Shown here: one piece after another, positions 1-10,812 of the stretch
Layout of the letters: each line of letters opens with the position of its first letter
Position numbering within the stretch: the stretch's first letter is position 1
NCBI GenBank assembly: GCA_027307065.1
Contig: DAHUXT010000004.1
Coordinates: forward strand, 1 to 36,942
Direction: 5' to 3'
From: Ktedonobacteria bacterium
Lineage (GTDB): Bacteria > Chloroflexota > Ktedonobacteria > Ktedonobacterales > JADMIN01
Length of the DNA stretch: 36,942 bases
Position numbers and translations under genes: made by a program
Notes under the pieces: generated by a model
What the model saw: only the letters and a program-made list of their open reading frames with translations
Databases searched by the model: none
What the model was told of the DNA's origin: nothing

Positions 1-2
1 TC

Positions 3-395
3 TCCATCAGCACAGGCGCCGCGTTGCGCGAGATGGTGCTGCCGGGCGTCCTGGTCGTTGGCACGCCGATTCTGATCGGTGTCATTCTTGGGCCGCTGGC
101 GGCGGCTGGGCTGCTGATGGTCGGTACGATTGGCGGCATCATGATGGCGCTCGTCATGAACAATGGCGGTGGCGCGTGGGACAACGCCAAGAAGTTTATC
201 GAGGCGGGCAACCTGAAAGACGACAAGGGCATTGTCCTCGGCAAGCGGTCGTCGGCGCATGAGGCTGCGGTCGTTGGCGACACGGTTGGCGACCCCTTCA
301 AGGATACCGCTGGCCCGTCGCTGCACATCGTCATCAAGCTGCTGAGCACAATTACCCTGGTGCTGGCCCCTCTCTTCATCGCTCTGCACAGGTAG
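3..395 (+). CDS. hppA: C-terminal part of membrane-bound proton/sodium-translocating pyrophosphatase (5' truncated by window edge)
   Basis: Frame open from the window edge; translation contains [12 protein letters not shown]..., [31 protein letters not shown], the characteristic C-terminal motif of H+-PPases. Confidence 0.93.
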   Translation, partial: SISTGAALREMVLPGVLVVGTPILIGVILGPLAAAGLLMVGTIGGIMMALVMNNGGGAWDNAKKFIEAGNLKDDKGIVLGKRSSAHEAAVVGDTVGDPFKDTAGPSLHIVIKLLSTITLVLAPLFIALHR

Positions 396-507
396 CTGGT
401 GAACGTATCCGAGTACGGATACTCCATGCGGTCGGTCTGGCGCATCCGTCGCCGGGCTGGCCGCCTTCTTCGTGTCCTGCACCTGTTGTCGCGGAGGAGT
501 GGAACGC

Positions 508-1599
508 ATGGCGTCGATTCGCAATGCACATGGTCAGCGCCGCATCGTATGGGGCGCGCTGCTGATGGTGGCGCTGGTAGCTGTCGTGGTCGCAGGACTC
601 CGGACAGGATTGCTCGCGCTGCCATTCGGGAATCCGTCGATCTCGTCGCCACACGTCCTGACCTGCACCGGTGACGATTGCGCGCTCGGTCAGGGCTTAC
701 GCGGCGTCCAGCTATTTGTCGAGCCGAGAGATGGCGCGACGCCAATCACCAACGCGATACTCGGTGCAACCCGGTCGGTCTGCGTCGAGGTGTATCTTCT
801 CACCGACTCGCGGGTGATGGACGCGCTGGCAGAGGACGCGCAGCGGGGTGTCGATGTGCGCGTGCTACTCGAAGCGCATCCGTTTGGGGGCGATGTCGCC
901 TCGCCACAGCGGACGATCGATACGCTGGCGTTGTCGGGTATCCAGGCGAAGTTCGCCAATCCGGCGTATACCTACACCCATGCGAAGATGCTCATCATCG
1001 ACAACGCGACGCTCTACGTGCTGACGGCGAATCTGTCGCGTTCGGGACTGGGTGGCAGCAGTCTCGCGCGCAACCGCGAGTTTGGCGTCGTCGATACCCA
1101 CACCGACGATGTAGCCGAAGCGCTGGCGATCTTTCAGGCGGACTGGAATCGGACGCGCCCCGCGCTGCATGATGGTAATATGGTCGTCAGCCCGTTCAAC
1201 GCTCGCGCGAAGATCATGGCGCTGCTGGCCCTGGCGCGGACCTCACTCGTGATCGAGGACGAAGAGATGTACGATCCGGCGGCGGAGACGGCGCTGATTG
1301 CGGCTGCACATCGCGGCGTCAGGGTGCGGTTGGTGTTGCCCGACCCATCAATGATCGCTGCATCAGATGCGGCACGGTTGAAGTCTGGTGGCGTGCGCGT
1401 CGAATACGTCTCGGCGCCCTACATCCACGCAAAAGTCATCGTCGCCGATGGCAGGCTGGCATTTGTGGGGTCAGAGAACTTTTCGCCCACGTCGCTCGAC
1501 CAAAATCGCGAGGTAGGGCTGCTGCTGGCTGACACGTCGGCTCTGGCAACGATTGCCGCGACGTTCGAGCGCGACTGGGTGGTCGGCCAGCCCGCATGA
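508..1599 (+). CDS. Phospholipase D-family protein (two HKD-type motifs, N-terminal signal anchor)
   Basis: HAKMLIIDN...LARNREFGVV and HAKVIVADGRLAFVGSENFSPTSLDQNREVGLLL; hydrophobic N-terminal segment; internal ATG at 508 preferred over 472. Confidence 0.88.
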   Translation: MASIRNAHGQRRIVWGALLMVALVAVVVAGLRTGLLALPFGNPSISSPHVLTCTGDDCALGQGLRGVQLFVEPRDGATPITNAILGATRSVCVEVYLLTDSRVMDALAEDAQRGVDVRVLLEAHPFGGDVASPQRTIDTLALSGIQAKFANPAYTYTHAKMLIIDNATLYVLTANLSRSGLGGSSLARNREFGVVDTHTDDVAEALAIFQADWNRTRPALHDGNMVVSPFNARAKIMALLALARTSLVIEDEEMYDPAAETALIAAAHRGVRVRLVLPDPSMIAASDAARLKSGGVRVEYVSAPYIHAKVIVADGRLAFVGSENFSPTSLDQNREVGLLLADTSALATIAATFERDWVVGQPA

Positions 1600-1636
1600 T
1601 AGTGCCGTGCCCGTATTCCAAAAGGAGAGAGCTGCG

Positions 1637-1930
1637 ATGACAACAGAAATTGCTCGATACCACGCCCAGCCAGGAAAAGCGGACGAACTGGCCAGGGGAC
1701 TGACGCAGGCAATGGACGTCTTCAAGCGTGCCGAGGGCTGCCGCTCCATCCGGCTGAGTCGCTCTGTCGAGGATGACCAGCTTTTCATGTACGAAATCGA
1801 GTGGATATCGGTCGAGTATCACGTCGAGGTATTCCGCAAGGGTCCGCTTTTCACCGAGTACCGCGGCCATATCACCGGACTCTTTGTCGAACCGGTAGAC
1901 ATGATGCATTTCGAGACAATCGCCCACTAG
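1637..1930 (+). CDS. Antibiotic biosynthesis monooxygenase (ABM) domain-like small protein
   Basis: About 97 aa, IARYHAQPGKADELARGL...GCRSIRLSRS...YEIEWIS pattern; preceded by AAAGGAGAGA ribosome-binding site. Confidence 0.72.
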   Translation: MTTEIARYHAQPGKADELARGLTQAMDVFKRAEGCRSIRLSRSVEDDQLFMYEIEWISVEYHVEVFRKGPLFTEYRGHITGLFVEPVDMMHFETIAH

Positions 1931-1977
1931 CGATTCGCGATCAGCCGTGCCCGCACCAGCCGGACGCCGCCGTCCGC

Positions 1978-3531
1978 CTATAGCGGAATGTTGCCGTGCT
2001 TCTTCGGTGGATTCGTATCGCGCTTGTTCTTGAGCATATCCAGCGCGACGATGACCTTCTCGCGCGTGTGGCGCGGCTCGATCACCTCGTCCACGTAGCC
2101 ACGGGCGGCGGCGATGTACGGATTGGCGAACTTGTCCTGGTATTCGGCGACCAGTTCCTGCCGCCTTGCCTCTTGATCGGGGGCGTTGGCGATCTCATCT
2201 TTGAAGATGATGCTGACCGCGCCGTCCACGCCCATCACGGCAATTTCCGCGGTTGGCCAGGCGTAGTTGATGTCGCCGCGCACATGCTTGCTGCTCATGA
2301 CGTCATAGGCGCCGCCATACGCCTTGCGTGTGATGACGGTCACCTTAGGCACAGTCGCCTCGCAGTAGGCGAACAGCAGTTTCGCGCCGTGTCGGATGAT
2401 GCCGCCGTGCTCTTGCTTGATGCCCGGCAGGAAGCCAGGGACATCCTCGAAGGTGAGAATCGGAATGTTGAAGCAATCGCAGAAGCGGACGAACCGCGCC
2501 CCCTTGTCAGACGAATCGATGTCGAGCACTCCGGCCAGCACGGCGGGCTGCTGTGCCACGATGCCGACGGGGCGGCCATTCATGCGGGCGAAGCCGACGA
2601 TGATGTTGCGCGCCCACTGCGCGTGCACCTCGAAGAAACTGCCACGGTCCACCACGGCCTCGAGTACCAGCTTCATGTCGTAGGGCTTGTTGGGATTGTC
2701 GGGGATAATCTCGTCCAGCGATTCTTCGGCGCGCGTGATGCTGTCTGCGGTGGACTCAATCGGAAGATCATCCACATTGTTCGAAGGCAGGTAGCTGAGT
2801 AGCGTGCGAATCTGGCGCAGACATTCGACTTCGGTGGGCACCGAGAAATGGGAGACGCCGCTCGTGCCGCTATGGATGGTTGCGCCGCCCAACTCGTCGA
2901 AGCTGACGTCCTCATGCGTGACAGTCTTCACCACATTGGGGCCAGTGACGAACATATGGCTCGTCCCTTCGACCATAAAGACAAAATCGGTGATCGCGGG
3001 TGAATAGACCGCGCCACCTGCACATGGCCCCATGATTGCTGATATTTGCGGGATGACACCACTTGCAAGTGTGTTGCGGAGGAAGATATCGGCGTAGCCC
3101 GCGAGCGACTCGACGCCCTCCTGGATGCGCGCCCCGCCGGAGTCGTTGAGGCCGATCACCGGTGCGCCGTTCTTCATCGCGAGATCCATGACCTTGCAGA
3201 TCTTTTCGGCGTGCGCCTCGGAAAGTGATCCTCCGAACACGGTGAAATCCTGGGAAAAAACGTAGACCAGCCGCCCTTCGATTTTGCCATAGCCAGTGAC
3301 CACGCCATCGCCAAGCACCTTCTGGTCGGCAAGACCGAAATCAGTGGTGCGGTGCGTGGCGAACATATCGGTTTCCTGGAAAGTGCCAGGATCGAGTAGC
3401 AGATCGAGCCGTTCGCGCGCCGTCAGCTTGCCCTTGCGATGCTGCACCTTGATGCGGTCTTCGCCACCGCCGAGCTTGGCCTGTTCTTTGAGCTGGCGCA
3501 GTTCCTCCAGCTTTTCCTTCGTCGTCTTCAT
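1978..3531 (-). CDS. pccB: Acyl-CoA carboxylase carboxyltransferase (beta) subunit, propionyl-CoA carboxylase type
   Basis: 517 aa; [70 protein letters not shown] motifs. Confidence 0.93.
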   Translation of the reverse strand: MKTTKEKLEELRQLKEQAKLGGGEDRIKVQHRKGKLTARERLDLLLDPGTFQETDMFATHRTTDFGLADQKVLGDGVVTGYGKIEGRLVYVFSQDFTVFGGSLSEAHAEKICKVMDLAMKNGAPVIGLNDSGGARIQEGVESLAGYADIFLRNTLASGVIPQISAIMGPCAGGAVYSPAITDFVFMVEGTSHMFVTGPNVVKTVTHEDVSFDELGGATIHSGTSGVSHFSVPTEVECLRQIRTLLSYLPSNNVDDLPIESTADSITRAEESLDEIIPDNPNKPYDMKLVLEAVVDRGSFFEVHAQWARNIIVGFARMNGRPVGIVAQQPAVLAGVLDIDSSDKGARFVRFCDCFNIPILTFEDVPGFLPGIKQEHGGIIRHGAKLLFAYCEATVPKVTVITRKAYGGAYDVMSSKHVRGDINYAWPTAEIAVMGVDGAVSIIFKDEIANAPDQEARRQELVAEYQDKFANPYIAAARGYVDEVIEPRHTREKVIVALDMLKNKRDTNPPKKHGNIPL

Positions 3532-3608
3532 ACGTCGCTGCTACTCCTCGCTGGGTGCGAAGTATCGAACAACCCAATGGCGTGTGCGATGCCGTTGCGC
3601 CAAGGTGA

Positions 3609-4061
3609 TTATGGTGTCGTGTCTATCTTCTCCGGATTGCCATCGGTCCGCTGCACCAACTCCAGCAGCACTCCGCCCGTGCCTTTGGGATGGAGGAAGA
3701 TACCGCGTCCCTCGGCGGTTGGGCGTGGAGACTCGTCGAGGACACGTGCCCCGGCGGCGCGCAATTCGTCGAGCGCGCGGTCGATATCAGGCACCTCCAG
3801 GCAGATATGATGCAGTCCGCCGCCGCGTTGTTCGAGGAAGCGGGCGACACTGCCCTCCGGAATGCTGGGTTCGAGCAGTTCGATCTCGCTTCCGCCTGAG
3901 CCGCCGAGCGGAAGAAATGCTATACGAACGCCCTCCTGGGGAAATTCCAGAACGCGTGAAGGCACAATGCCGAGCATATCGCGATAGAACGTCAGCGCGG
4001 ACTCCAGGTCGCGCACCACAATCGCAACATGGTCAATGCGTTTCACACCCTCAGAGAGCAT
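3609..4061 (-). CDS. mce: Methylmalonyl-CoA epimerase (VOC family)
   Basis: KRIDHVAIVVRDLESALTFYRDMLG...GGGLHHICLEVPDIDRAL...LHPKGTGGVLLELVQ; adjacent to pccB. Confidence 0.9.
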   Translation of the reverse strand: MLSEGVKRIDHVAIVVRDLESALTFYRDMLGIVPSRVLEFPQEGVRIAFLPLGGSGGSEIELLEPSIPEGSVARFLEQRGGGLHHICLEVPDIDRALDELRAAGARVLDESPRPTAEGRGIFLHPKGTGGVLLELVQRTDGNPEKIDTTP

Positions 4062-4353
4062 GGGCGCGGCTTACCTTTCCGTACATGGTCGTCAGTGGTC
4101 GTGAGCGTCTGGATGACAAGACGTGAGCATGTTGGCCGCCTGTCGGCATGTTCCATGCTAGTCCCAAGAATGTGCTGAGATGATACATCAAAACGGCCAG
4201 ACGTGCGCTTACTCAGGACGATAACACCGTAACATGCCGCGCACCGCGCCCACAGGGTTCCAGAATGTCATCGTACCGGGTGTGGGGAGCAGCCGTCAAG
4301 CGCCGATGAGAGGCCCATGCAGATCAGCCCGTCGGCAGAGAGGGAATGGCAAA

Positions 4354-5283
4354 ATGACAGCGCGTATTCGTGTAGGCACCGCCAGCTGGACGGACCACGA
4401 GCCATTCTATCCGCAGGAGTACAATCGCGCCGATAGAAAAGCCTACCGCATCAGCTACTATTCAAAGTTCTTCACGGTGGTCGAGGTGGACTCGACGTTC
4501 TACAGCCTCCAGCCGGCGCGCAACTTCGCGATGTGGGCCGACCGCACTCCAGATGATTTCGTCTTCGATGTCAAAGCCTACGGCGAGCTCACCTGGCACC
4601 ATCGCGATGACGCCAAAGAGGTCATCACGCCCGCCGCCGAGACATTTGCCCGATTCAGCGAGATGCTCGAGCCGCTGCGCACGACGAGCAAACTTGGCGC
4701 GATTCTGTTCCAGTTTCCGCCGTGGTTTAGCTTTGGCCCCGAACAGATGGAATACCTGGGCACCGTGCGCGAGATGCTGCCACACGAAACCATCGCCGTC
4801 GAGTTCCGCAACCGCACCTGGGTCGAGGGAGCCAACGCACAAGAAACCAAGGCCGCGCTGACCGACGCGCAACTGGCGTATGTCGCGGTGGACGAGCCGC
4901 AGATTGGCAGTGGATCGATGCCGCCGATTGTAATGCTGACGAATCCGCACTTCTCGATGGTGCGATTCCATGGCCGTAATCGAGCGATGTGGTACGGCAA
5001 GAATCTCAAGAGCAGCCGCGACCGCTTTGACTATCTCTACACGCGTGAGGAACTCGAACCGTGGGCGTCGCGCATCCAGCGCATTGCCGAAGCGCTTCAA
5101 GGCAGCGAGGTACATGTCATTACCAATAACAACGCCTCGAACTACAGTATCGCGAACGCCTTTGATATGCAGGAGCTACTGGGACTCCCCGTCGCTGGCG
5201 GCGAAGCGATCCCGGACGAGGTGGCGCAGACGATGGCCACTCGCGCAGTGAAGGAAGACGGAGCGGGCGATTCAGACGCGTAA
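4354..5283 (+). CDS. DUF72 (YecE-like) family protein
   Basis: IRVGTASWTD...YYSKFFTVVEVDSTFYSLQ...WADRTPDDFVFDVKAYGELTWH; start set at internal ATG 4354, ORF opens at 4234. Confidence 0.87.
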   Translation: MTARIRVGTASWTDHEPFYPQEYNRADRKAYRISYYSKFFTVVEVDSTFYSLQPARNFAMWADRTPDDFVFDVKAYGELTWHHRDDAKEVITPAAETFARFSEMLEPLRTTSKLGAILFQFPPWFSFGPEQMEYLGTVREMLPHETIAVEFRNRTWVEGANAQETKAALTDAQLAYVAVDEPQIGSGSMPPIVMLTNPHFSMVRFHGRNRAMWYGKNLKSSRDRFDYLYTREELEPWASRIQRIAEALQGSEVHVITNNNASNYSIANAFDMQELLGLPVAGGEAIPDEVAQTMATRAVKEDGAGDSDA

Positions 5284-5307
5284 TGGCGCTCGGCTGGCTT
5301 CTCCGCG

Positions 5308-7062
5308 CTACTGGTTGGTGACGCTATCTATCAGCCATGTCGTGCCGTCGTACTGGCTCAGCGAGATGGAGTAGGCGATGGGGCTTTGGGGTTCATTCGC
5401 CCGCGTGGCCTGCACCGTCGCGGTCGCATGGGTCGCACTATCGTTCTCGACCGTGACGATGTGTATCGAGATGACCCTGCCGTAACGCGCGTCGTCCGAG
5501 TTAAGATTCTGCGAGAATGTCGCTTGCGAGCCAGTGTCAATGCGGCTGGCTGTCACGTATTGCCAGGCGCGACCCGTATCCCCTTGCTGTAGGGCGTTGA
5601 AGTAGCCCGTGATCGATGCCTGAGGCGACGAGCGGTCGACTGGGGCAAGGCGCGGCCATATAATCGCGGTTGCGACTCCAACCACGATGAGGATGACCGC
5701 CAGAATGATTCCTGTCAGCCACGGCCAGCGTACGCCACGCTCGTTCCGTGCCGCTTTGCGTGACTTGTCGCCCCCAATAACCGATGCCCGAATGCGCTCG
5801 AATCTCGCGGCGGTCGCGGGAGGAGAGTTTTGAGGCGACGGCTCGATGGTCTGGCGCATGGAGGCCGCGATGGACGGCAACTCCGGCGGAAGCGGCGGCA
5901 GAGCGACATCCAGGTCACTCATGTTGGCCGCATTCGGTGGCCGTGAACCCGCGAACGATGGATGTCGTGACGGCGGTTGTGATGGTGTGCGCGGCGGCGT
6001 GTATGGCGCACCATATGGGCTACCTGGCGCCCCACCCGGCCCTGATCGCGTGAATGGCAGCGAGGGATCATCAGGCGCGGAGGGCGAGAGACGTGGCGAA
6101 GTGGCCGTTGGCGGTGTTGGTGGCGCGCGATATCCTTCAGGTCCCGGCCCAAATGAGGGCACTGAGGGCGACGAAGGCTTGGAAACACGCGATGGACCCG
6201 ATATCGGCGACTCCGGTGGGGCAACTGAGCCTGAGAGAGCTGCCGCGAATTGTGCTACTGTCTGATAGCGCTCGGATGGCCGCATCGCCATTGCGCGATA
6301 GATGGCCACATTGGTCTGCGGGCTGATCGAACGGTTATAGAACGACGGCTGCGTAAGATCGGGTTCCATCGTCACACGGTCGATGGCTGTCGGCGGCACC
6401 TGATTCGTGAGCAAGTGGTACAGCGTCGCGCCAAGCGCATAGACGTCCGACCAGGGGCCGCTCTTGCCAGCGACGGTGTATTGCTCCGGCGGCGCGTAGC
6501 CTTCAGTGCCCGCCTTGCGCACGAATGTCGCGGTGCGGTTGGCGCCTGGCAGGTGCTCTTTGGCGATGCCGAGATCCACGAGCACGGGATGTCCGGCGGG
6601 CGTCACGATGATATTGGCGGGTTTCACATCGCGGTGGAGAATCGACGGCGTACGGGTGTGCAGGTACTGTAATGCGTCGCAGATGGGCAAAATCCAGGCA
6701 ATCACCTGTTCTTCTGGCAGAGGTTGGCCGCCCTGGCGATAGAGCTTTTGCTCCAGATTTTCGCCATCGACAAAGTCCATCACCAGATAGAGCCGCGACC
6801 GCCACTCGAAATACTCGCGCACTTTGGGAATATGATTGTGGTCGAGCGCCTGAAGCCATTGCGCCTCGTGCTCGAACTGGCGGCGTGCGGAACGCGATTG
6901 ATCGGCGAGTTCCTTGAGGGCGTAAATGTTCTGCTTGCCGAAGATGATGTCGCGCACGCAATAGACAGTACCCAATCCGCCCCGCCCGACGATGGACACG
7001 ACCTCGTACCGTTCATGTACGGTAGTGCCAATCGGCAACGAGGCCAACGTGTTCTCGCCCAT
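5308..7062 (-). CDS. Eukaryote-like Ser/Thr protein kinase with Pro-rich linker, one TM helix and small extracytoplasmic domain
   Basis: GRGGLGTVYCV, LHRDVKPANIIVT, DLGIAK, GTEGYAPPEQY; TM WPWLTGIILAVILIVVGVATAII; C-terminal SITGYFNALQQGDTGRAWQYV... Confidence 0.93.
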   Translation of the reverse strand: MGENTLASLPIGTTVHERYEVVSIVGRGGLGTVYCVRDIIFGKQNIYALKELADQSRSARRQFEHEAQWLQALDHNHIPKVREYFEWRSRLYLVMDFVDGENLEQKLYRQGGQPLPEEQVIAWILPICDALQYLHTRTPSILHRDVKPANIIVTPAGHPVLVDLGIAKEHLPGANRTATFVRKAGTEGYAPPEQYTVAGKSGPWSDVYALGATLYHLLTNQVPPTAIDRVTMEPDLTQPSFYNRSISPQTNVAIYRAMAMRPSERYQTVAQFAAALSGSVAPPESPISGPSRVSKPSSPSVPSFGPGPEGYRAPPTPPTATSPRLSPSAPDDPSLPFTRSGPGGAPGSPYGAPYTPPRTPSQPPSRHPSFAGSRPPNAANMSDLDVALPPLPPELPSIAASMRQTIEPSPQNSPPATAARFERIRASVIGGDKSRKAARNERGVRWPWLTGIILAVILIVVGVATAIIWPRLAPVDRSSPQASITGYFNALQQGDTGRAWQYVTASRIDTGSQATFSQNLNSDDARYGRVISIHIVTVENDSATHATATVQATRANEPQSPIAYSISLSQYDGTTWLIDSVTNQ

Positions 7063-7151
7063 TCGCCCGCGCCTCCCTCATCCCCACCGGCAGCATCGAA
7101 CCAATCCCCTGAGTTCGGGCAGTTGCCTCCGTGCGGTCGCGGTATGGCGCC

Positions 7152-7181
7152 AGTATATGGGCGCGCGCCTGTTAACGTCAA
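7152..7181 (-). promoter_or_regulatory. Putative sigma70-type promoter for the kinase gene at 5308..7062
   Basis: On minus strand: TTGACG - 18 nt - TATACT, about 90 nt upstream of the start codon. Confidence 0.55.
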
Positions 7182-7217
7182 TGTTTGCGCCGACCGGGCT
7201 ACGCCGTTGTGAGCGAG

Positions 7218-7260
7218 TTAACAAAAGCAGGCGAAGGTATATCTGAAATACACCTTCGCC
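7218..7260 (-). terminator. Putative intrinsic terminator downstream of the peroxiredoxin-like gene
   Basis: Minus strand GGCGAAGGT-N13-ACCTTCGCC hairpin (7230-7238/7252-7260) followed by TGCTTTTGTTAAC. Confidence 0.65.
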
Positions 7261-7307
7261 CGCCGTACGAAACCGGGTCGTACCTATCTACTCGTCTACT
7301 CGTTCTC

Positions 7308-7928
7308 CTACTCATCATCGGGTGTCTGGGTCAAACTGGCGATGTGGGCGGCGTGCGCCTCGCGATTGACATACGGCCAGTGTTGCGTCTGGTCGCCAGA
7401 ATCGTAGTTCTCGCGCAGTCCTGGCGCGGCGAGGTCCCAGTCTGGACGGCAGGCGCGCGTCACGTCGCGGAGATCATGCCAGAGGTCTTCAGTGGATGGG
7501 CGTCCCCAGAACCAGTACCCATTGTAGATTTTGTGAATGACAAGTCCCGGCGCCAGCACGAGCGTATGCGGAATCATTGGGTTGTGGTAGGGGTCAGTAT
7601 ATTCCTGGATGTCGAGATCTTTCTGCACCTTGCGGCCCGAATCCGAGAGGAACGTCCATTGCGCACCGACCGAAGAACGAAACTCGTTGGTCTCGTACCA
7701 TCTGTCGGTTGAGATGGTGACGATTTGCGTATAGGCGACCGCGATTTTAGGGTAGAATGCCGCCAGTTCGAGATGCTGCTGATGGTCTTTCGGACAAAAG
7801 TGGCCGCGCGACAAGATCAGAATCATCGGGTCATTGCCCTGCAACTCGCTGAGCCTGCGCCGCTGGCGCGTGTGATCGGTCAGTTCGTAGTCGGGAAATT
7901 TCACGCCAGGGACGATATCGGGCCGCAT
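7308..7928 (-). CDS. Peroxiredoxin/redoxin (AhpC-TSA-like) domain protein
   Basis: PGVKFPDYELTDHTRQRRRLSEL...MILILSRGHFCPKDHQQHLEL...VTISTDRWYETNEFR. Confidence 0.8.
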   Translation of the reverse strand: MRPDIVPGVKFPDYELTDHTRQRRRLSELQGNDPMILILSRGHFCPKDHQQHLELAAFYPKIAVAYTQIVTISTDRWYETNEFRSSVGAQWTFLSDSGRKVQKDLDIQEYTDPYHNPMIPHTLVLAPGLVIHKIYNGYWFWGRPSTEDLWHDLRDVTRACRPDWDLAAPGLRENYDSGDQTQHWPYVNREAHAAHIASLTQTPDDE

Positions 7929-8018
7929 CGTGAGCCTCCTTCGCGTCAGAGAATTTGCTACCTACACAAAATGTAGCGTGAGGCTCGCGCGCATGTGAAG
8001 GGTACAACCGCCGTAGCG

Positions 8019-8027
8019 TGCTATAAT
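8019..8027 (+). promoter_or_regulatory. Putative extended -10 element
   Basis: TGCTATAAT (TGn + TATAAT), about 430 nt upstream of hpd; no good -35 seen. Confidence 0.4.
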
Positions 8028-8459
8028 GGCACCTATGCTCGCCAGGCACGCGCCAAGCGGTCTGGCACGCCATTCTGGCAGTAGTGGGTGGACCCGAAAC
8101 AAAGGAGTTGCGGGTGCGTGCGTTCTCTGGCGGTTTCTCACGCTGGCGGCAAACGCCTGACGCTCTGCGCTGCTATCGCGTTCGAACAAATGTCATTGTC
8201 CGCCACACGATAACCGCTGAGGCACTTGAATCCGCTGGCGCGCGCTGGCGTGGCTGTCTGCGACTCCCTCTCTGCCTGACAGACTCGACCTTTGTCGTCG
8301 ATAACATTCGCTGTCAGCATTCTCCACCTTGCTCGTGCTCACGGGCGCAAGCCCGCGACGATAGCCTGATCGCTGAACGGTAGCTCTGTCGGCTCGATAG
8401 TTGCGCGTTGGCAGAAGCGCGTATGGCACGGTGAGACTTGAACGGGAGGTTTCCATCGC

Positions 8460-9564
<1,105 letters not shown>

Positions 9565-9582
9565 ACGAAAGGGACTCCCACC

Positions 9583-10740
9583 ATGCCGTTCTACTACGCG
9601 ATGGGGAAGATACCCCACAAGCGACATACGCAATTTCGCAAGCCCGACGGATCGCTCTACGCCGAGGAGCTATTTGGCGAAGAGGGGTTCAGCGGCGTGG
9701 AGTCGCTGCTGTATCATCAGCACCCGCCGACACGGGTGAGCAAGATCGCTCGCCATGGCAGTGTCTGCCGCGACGAGTGGCCACAGGATGCGCACCGACA
9801 CCACCACCTCAAGACCGCCGATGCACCAGTGGGAGGTGATCCCATCGAGGGACGTCACCTGCTGATGTACAACAACGATTGCGTCATCTCGGTGGCGCGT
9901 CCGACCAAGCCGATGGACTACTTCTATCGCAACGCCCAGGGCGATGAGTTGCTCTTCGTCCACGAGGGCACAGGCACGCTAGAAACGACCTTCGGCACAT
10001 TGCCTTATCGCGAAGGCGACTACCTTGTCATCCCACGCGGCACGACCTGGCAGCTTCAGCCCGAGAGCGATGCGCAGCGATTCTTGGTAGTTGAGGCCTA
10101 TGGCGGCGCGATTCAGCCGCCGAAGCGATATCGGAATGAGTTCGGCCAACTGCTCGAACACTCGCCGTATTGCGAGCGTGATCTGCGCCCGCCAACTGCG
10201 TTGCCTGTGCACGAGGAGCGTGGCGAATTCGACGTGAGGGTGCGGGTCAATGACGAGGTGATGACCTATACCTTCGACTTTCATCCGCTGGATGTCGTCG
10301 GCTGGGATGGCTTCCTCTATCCCTACGCCTTCAGCATCCACGATTTCGAGCCGATTACCGGGCGTGTGCATCAGCCGCCGCCAGTGCATCAGACCTTCGA
10401 AGGGCCGAACTTCGTCGTCTGCTCGTTCTGCCCGCGCAAACTGGACTACCATCCTGAAGCGGTGCCGGTGCCGTACAATCACAGCAACATTGACTCTGAT
10501 GAGATGATCTACTACGTCAGCGGCAATTTCAGCAGTCGCAAAGGCGTCGAGGTCAGTTCGATCACCCTGCACCCCCGTGGCATTCCACATGGGCCGCATC
10601 CGGGCACGGTCGAGAATAGTCTGGGCGCTGAGCGCACCGAGGAACTGGCAGTGATGGTAGACACGTTCCGCCCGCTCAAGCTTGGCCGCGCCGCCGAAGC
10701 GATGGACGATCCGAAGTATCCCTTCAGCTGGCTGGAGTAA
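9583..10740 (+). CDS. hmgA: Homogentisate 1,2-dioxygenase family protein
   Basis: 385 aa cupin-type protein, FYYAMGKIPHKRHTQFRKPDGSLYAEELFGEEGFSG...YYVSGNFSSRKGVEVSSITLHPRGIPHGPHPG; adjacent to hpd. Confidence 0.9.
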   Translation: MPFYYAMGKIPHKRHTQFRKPDGSLYAEELFGEEGFSGVESLLYHQHPPTRVSKIARHGSVCRDEWPQDAHRHHHLKTADAPVGGDPIEGRHLLMYNNDCVISVARPTKPMDYFYRNAQGDELLFVHEGTGTLETTFGTLPYREGDYLVIPRGTTWQLQPESDAQRFLVVEAYGGAIQPPKRYRNEFGQLLEHSPYCERDLRPPTALPVHEERGEFDVRVRVNDEVMTYTFDFHPLDVVGWDGFLYPYAFSIHDFEPITGRVHQPPPVHQTFEGPNFVVCSFCPRKLDYHPEAVPVPYNHSNIDSDEMIYYVSGNFSSRKGVEVSSITLHPRGIPHGPHPGTVENSLGAERTEELAVMVDTFRPLKLGRAAEAMDDPKYPFSWLE

Positions 10741-10812
10741 CCTCCCTCAGGTTCATGGCCGCACCTCGCCGGAGGGGACAGCGCGTCTCCTCCGGTCATC
10801 AGGAGGTTTGAT

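Noticed and set aside
1961-1976. CGGAC/GTCCG hairpin between the ABM gene and pccB
   Set aside because: Only 5 bp and no T-tract; not strong enough to call a terminator.
1996-2802. 268-aa plus-strand ORF opposite pccB
   Set aside because: Shadow of a highly conserved carboxyltransferase gene; no domain signature.
4127-4152. Direct repeat GCATGTT upstream of the DUF72 gene
   Set aside because: Only 7 bp, two copies 19 bp apart; easily chance.
8075-8130. gggtggacccg, possible T-box-like element before hpd
   Set aside because: Does not match the T-box core (tggNaccgcg) and lacks a following terminator.
8170-8190. GTTCGAA sequence resembling a tRNA T-loop
   Set aside because: Flanks (tatcgc / aaatg) do not form a T-stem and no acceptor or anticodon arms are visible.
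10769-10795. CCGGAGGGG/CTCCTCCGG-type hairpin between hmgA and the LeuA-like gene
   Set aside because: Real inverted repeat, but no T-tract and it overlaps purine-rich RBS-like sequence; function unsupported.
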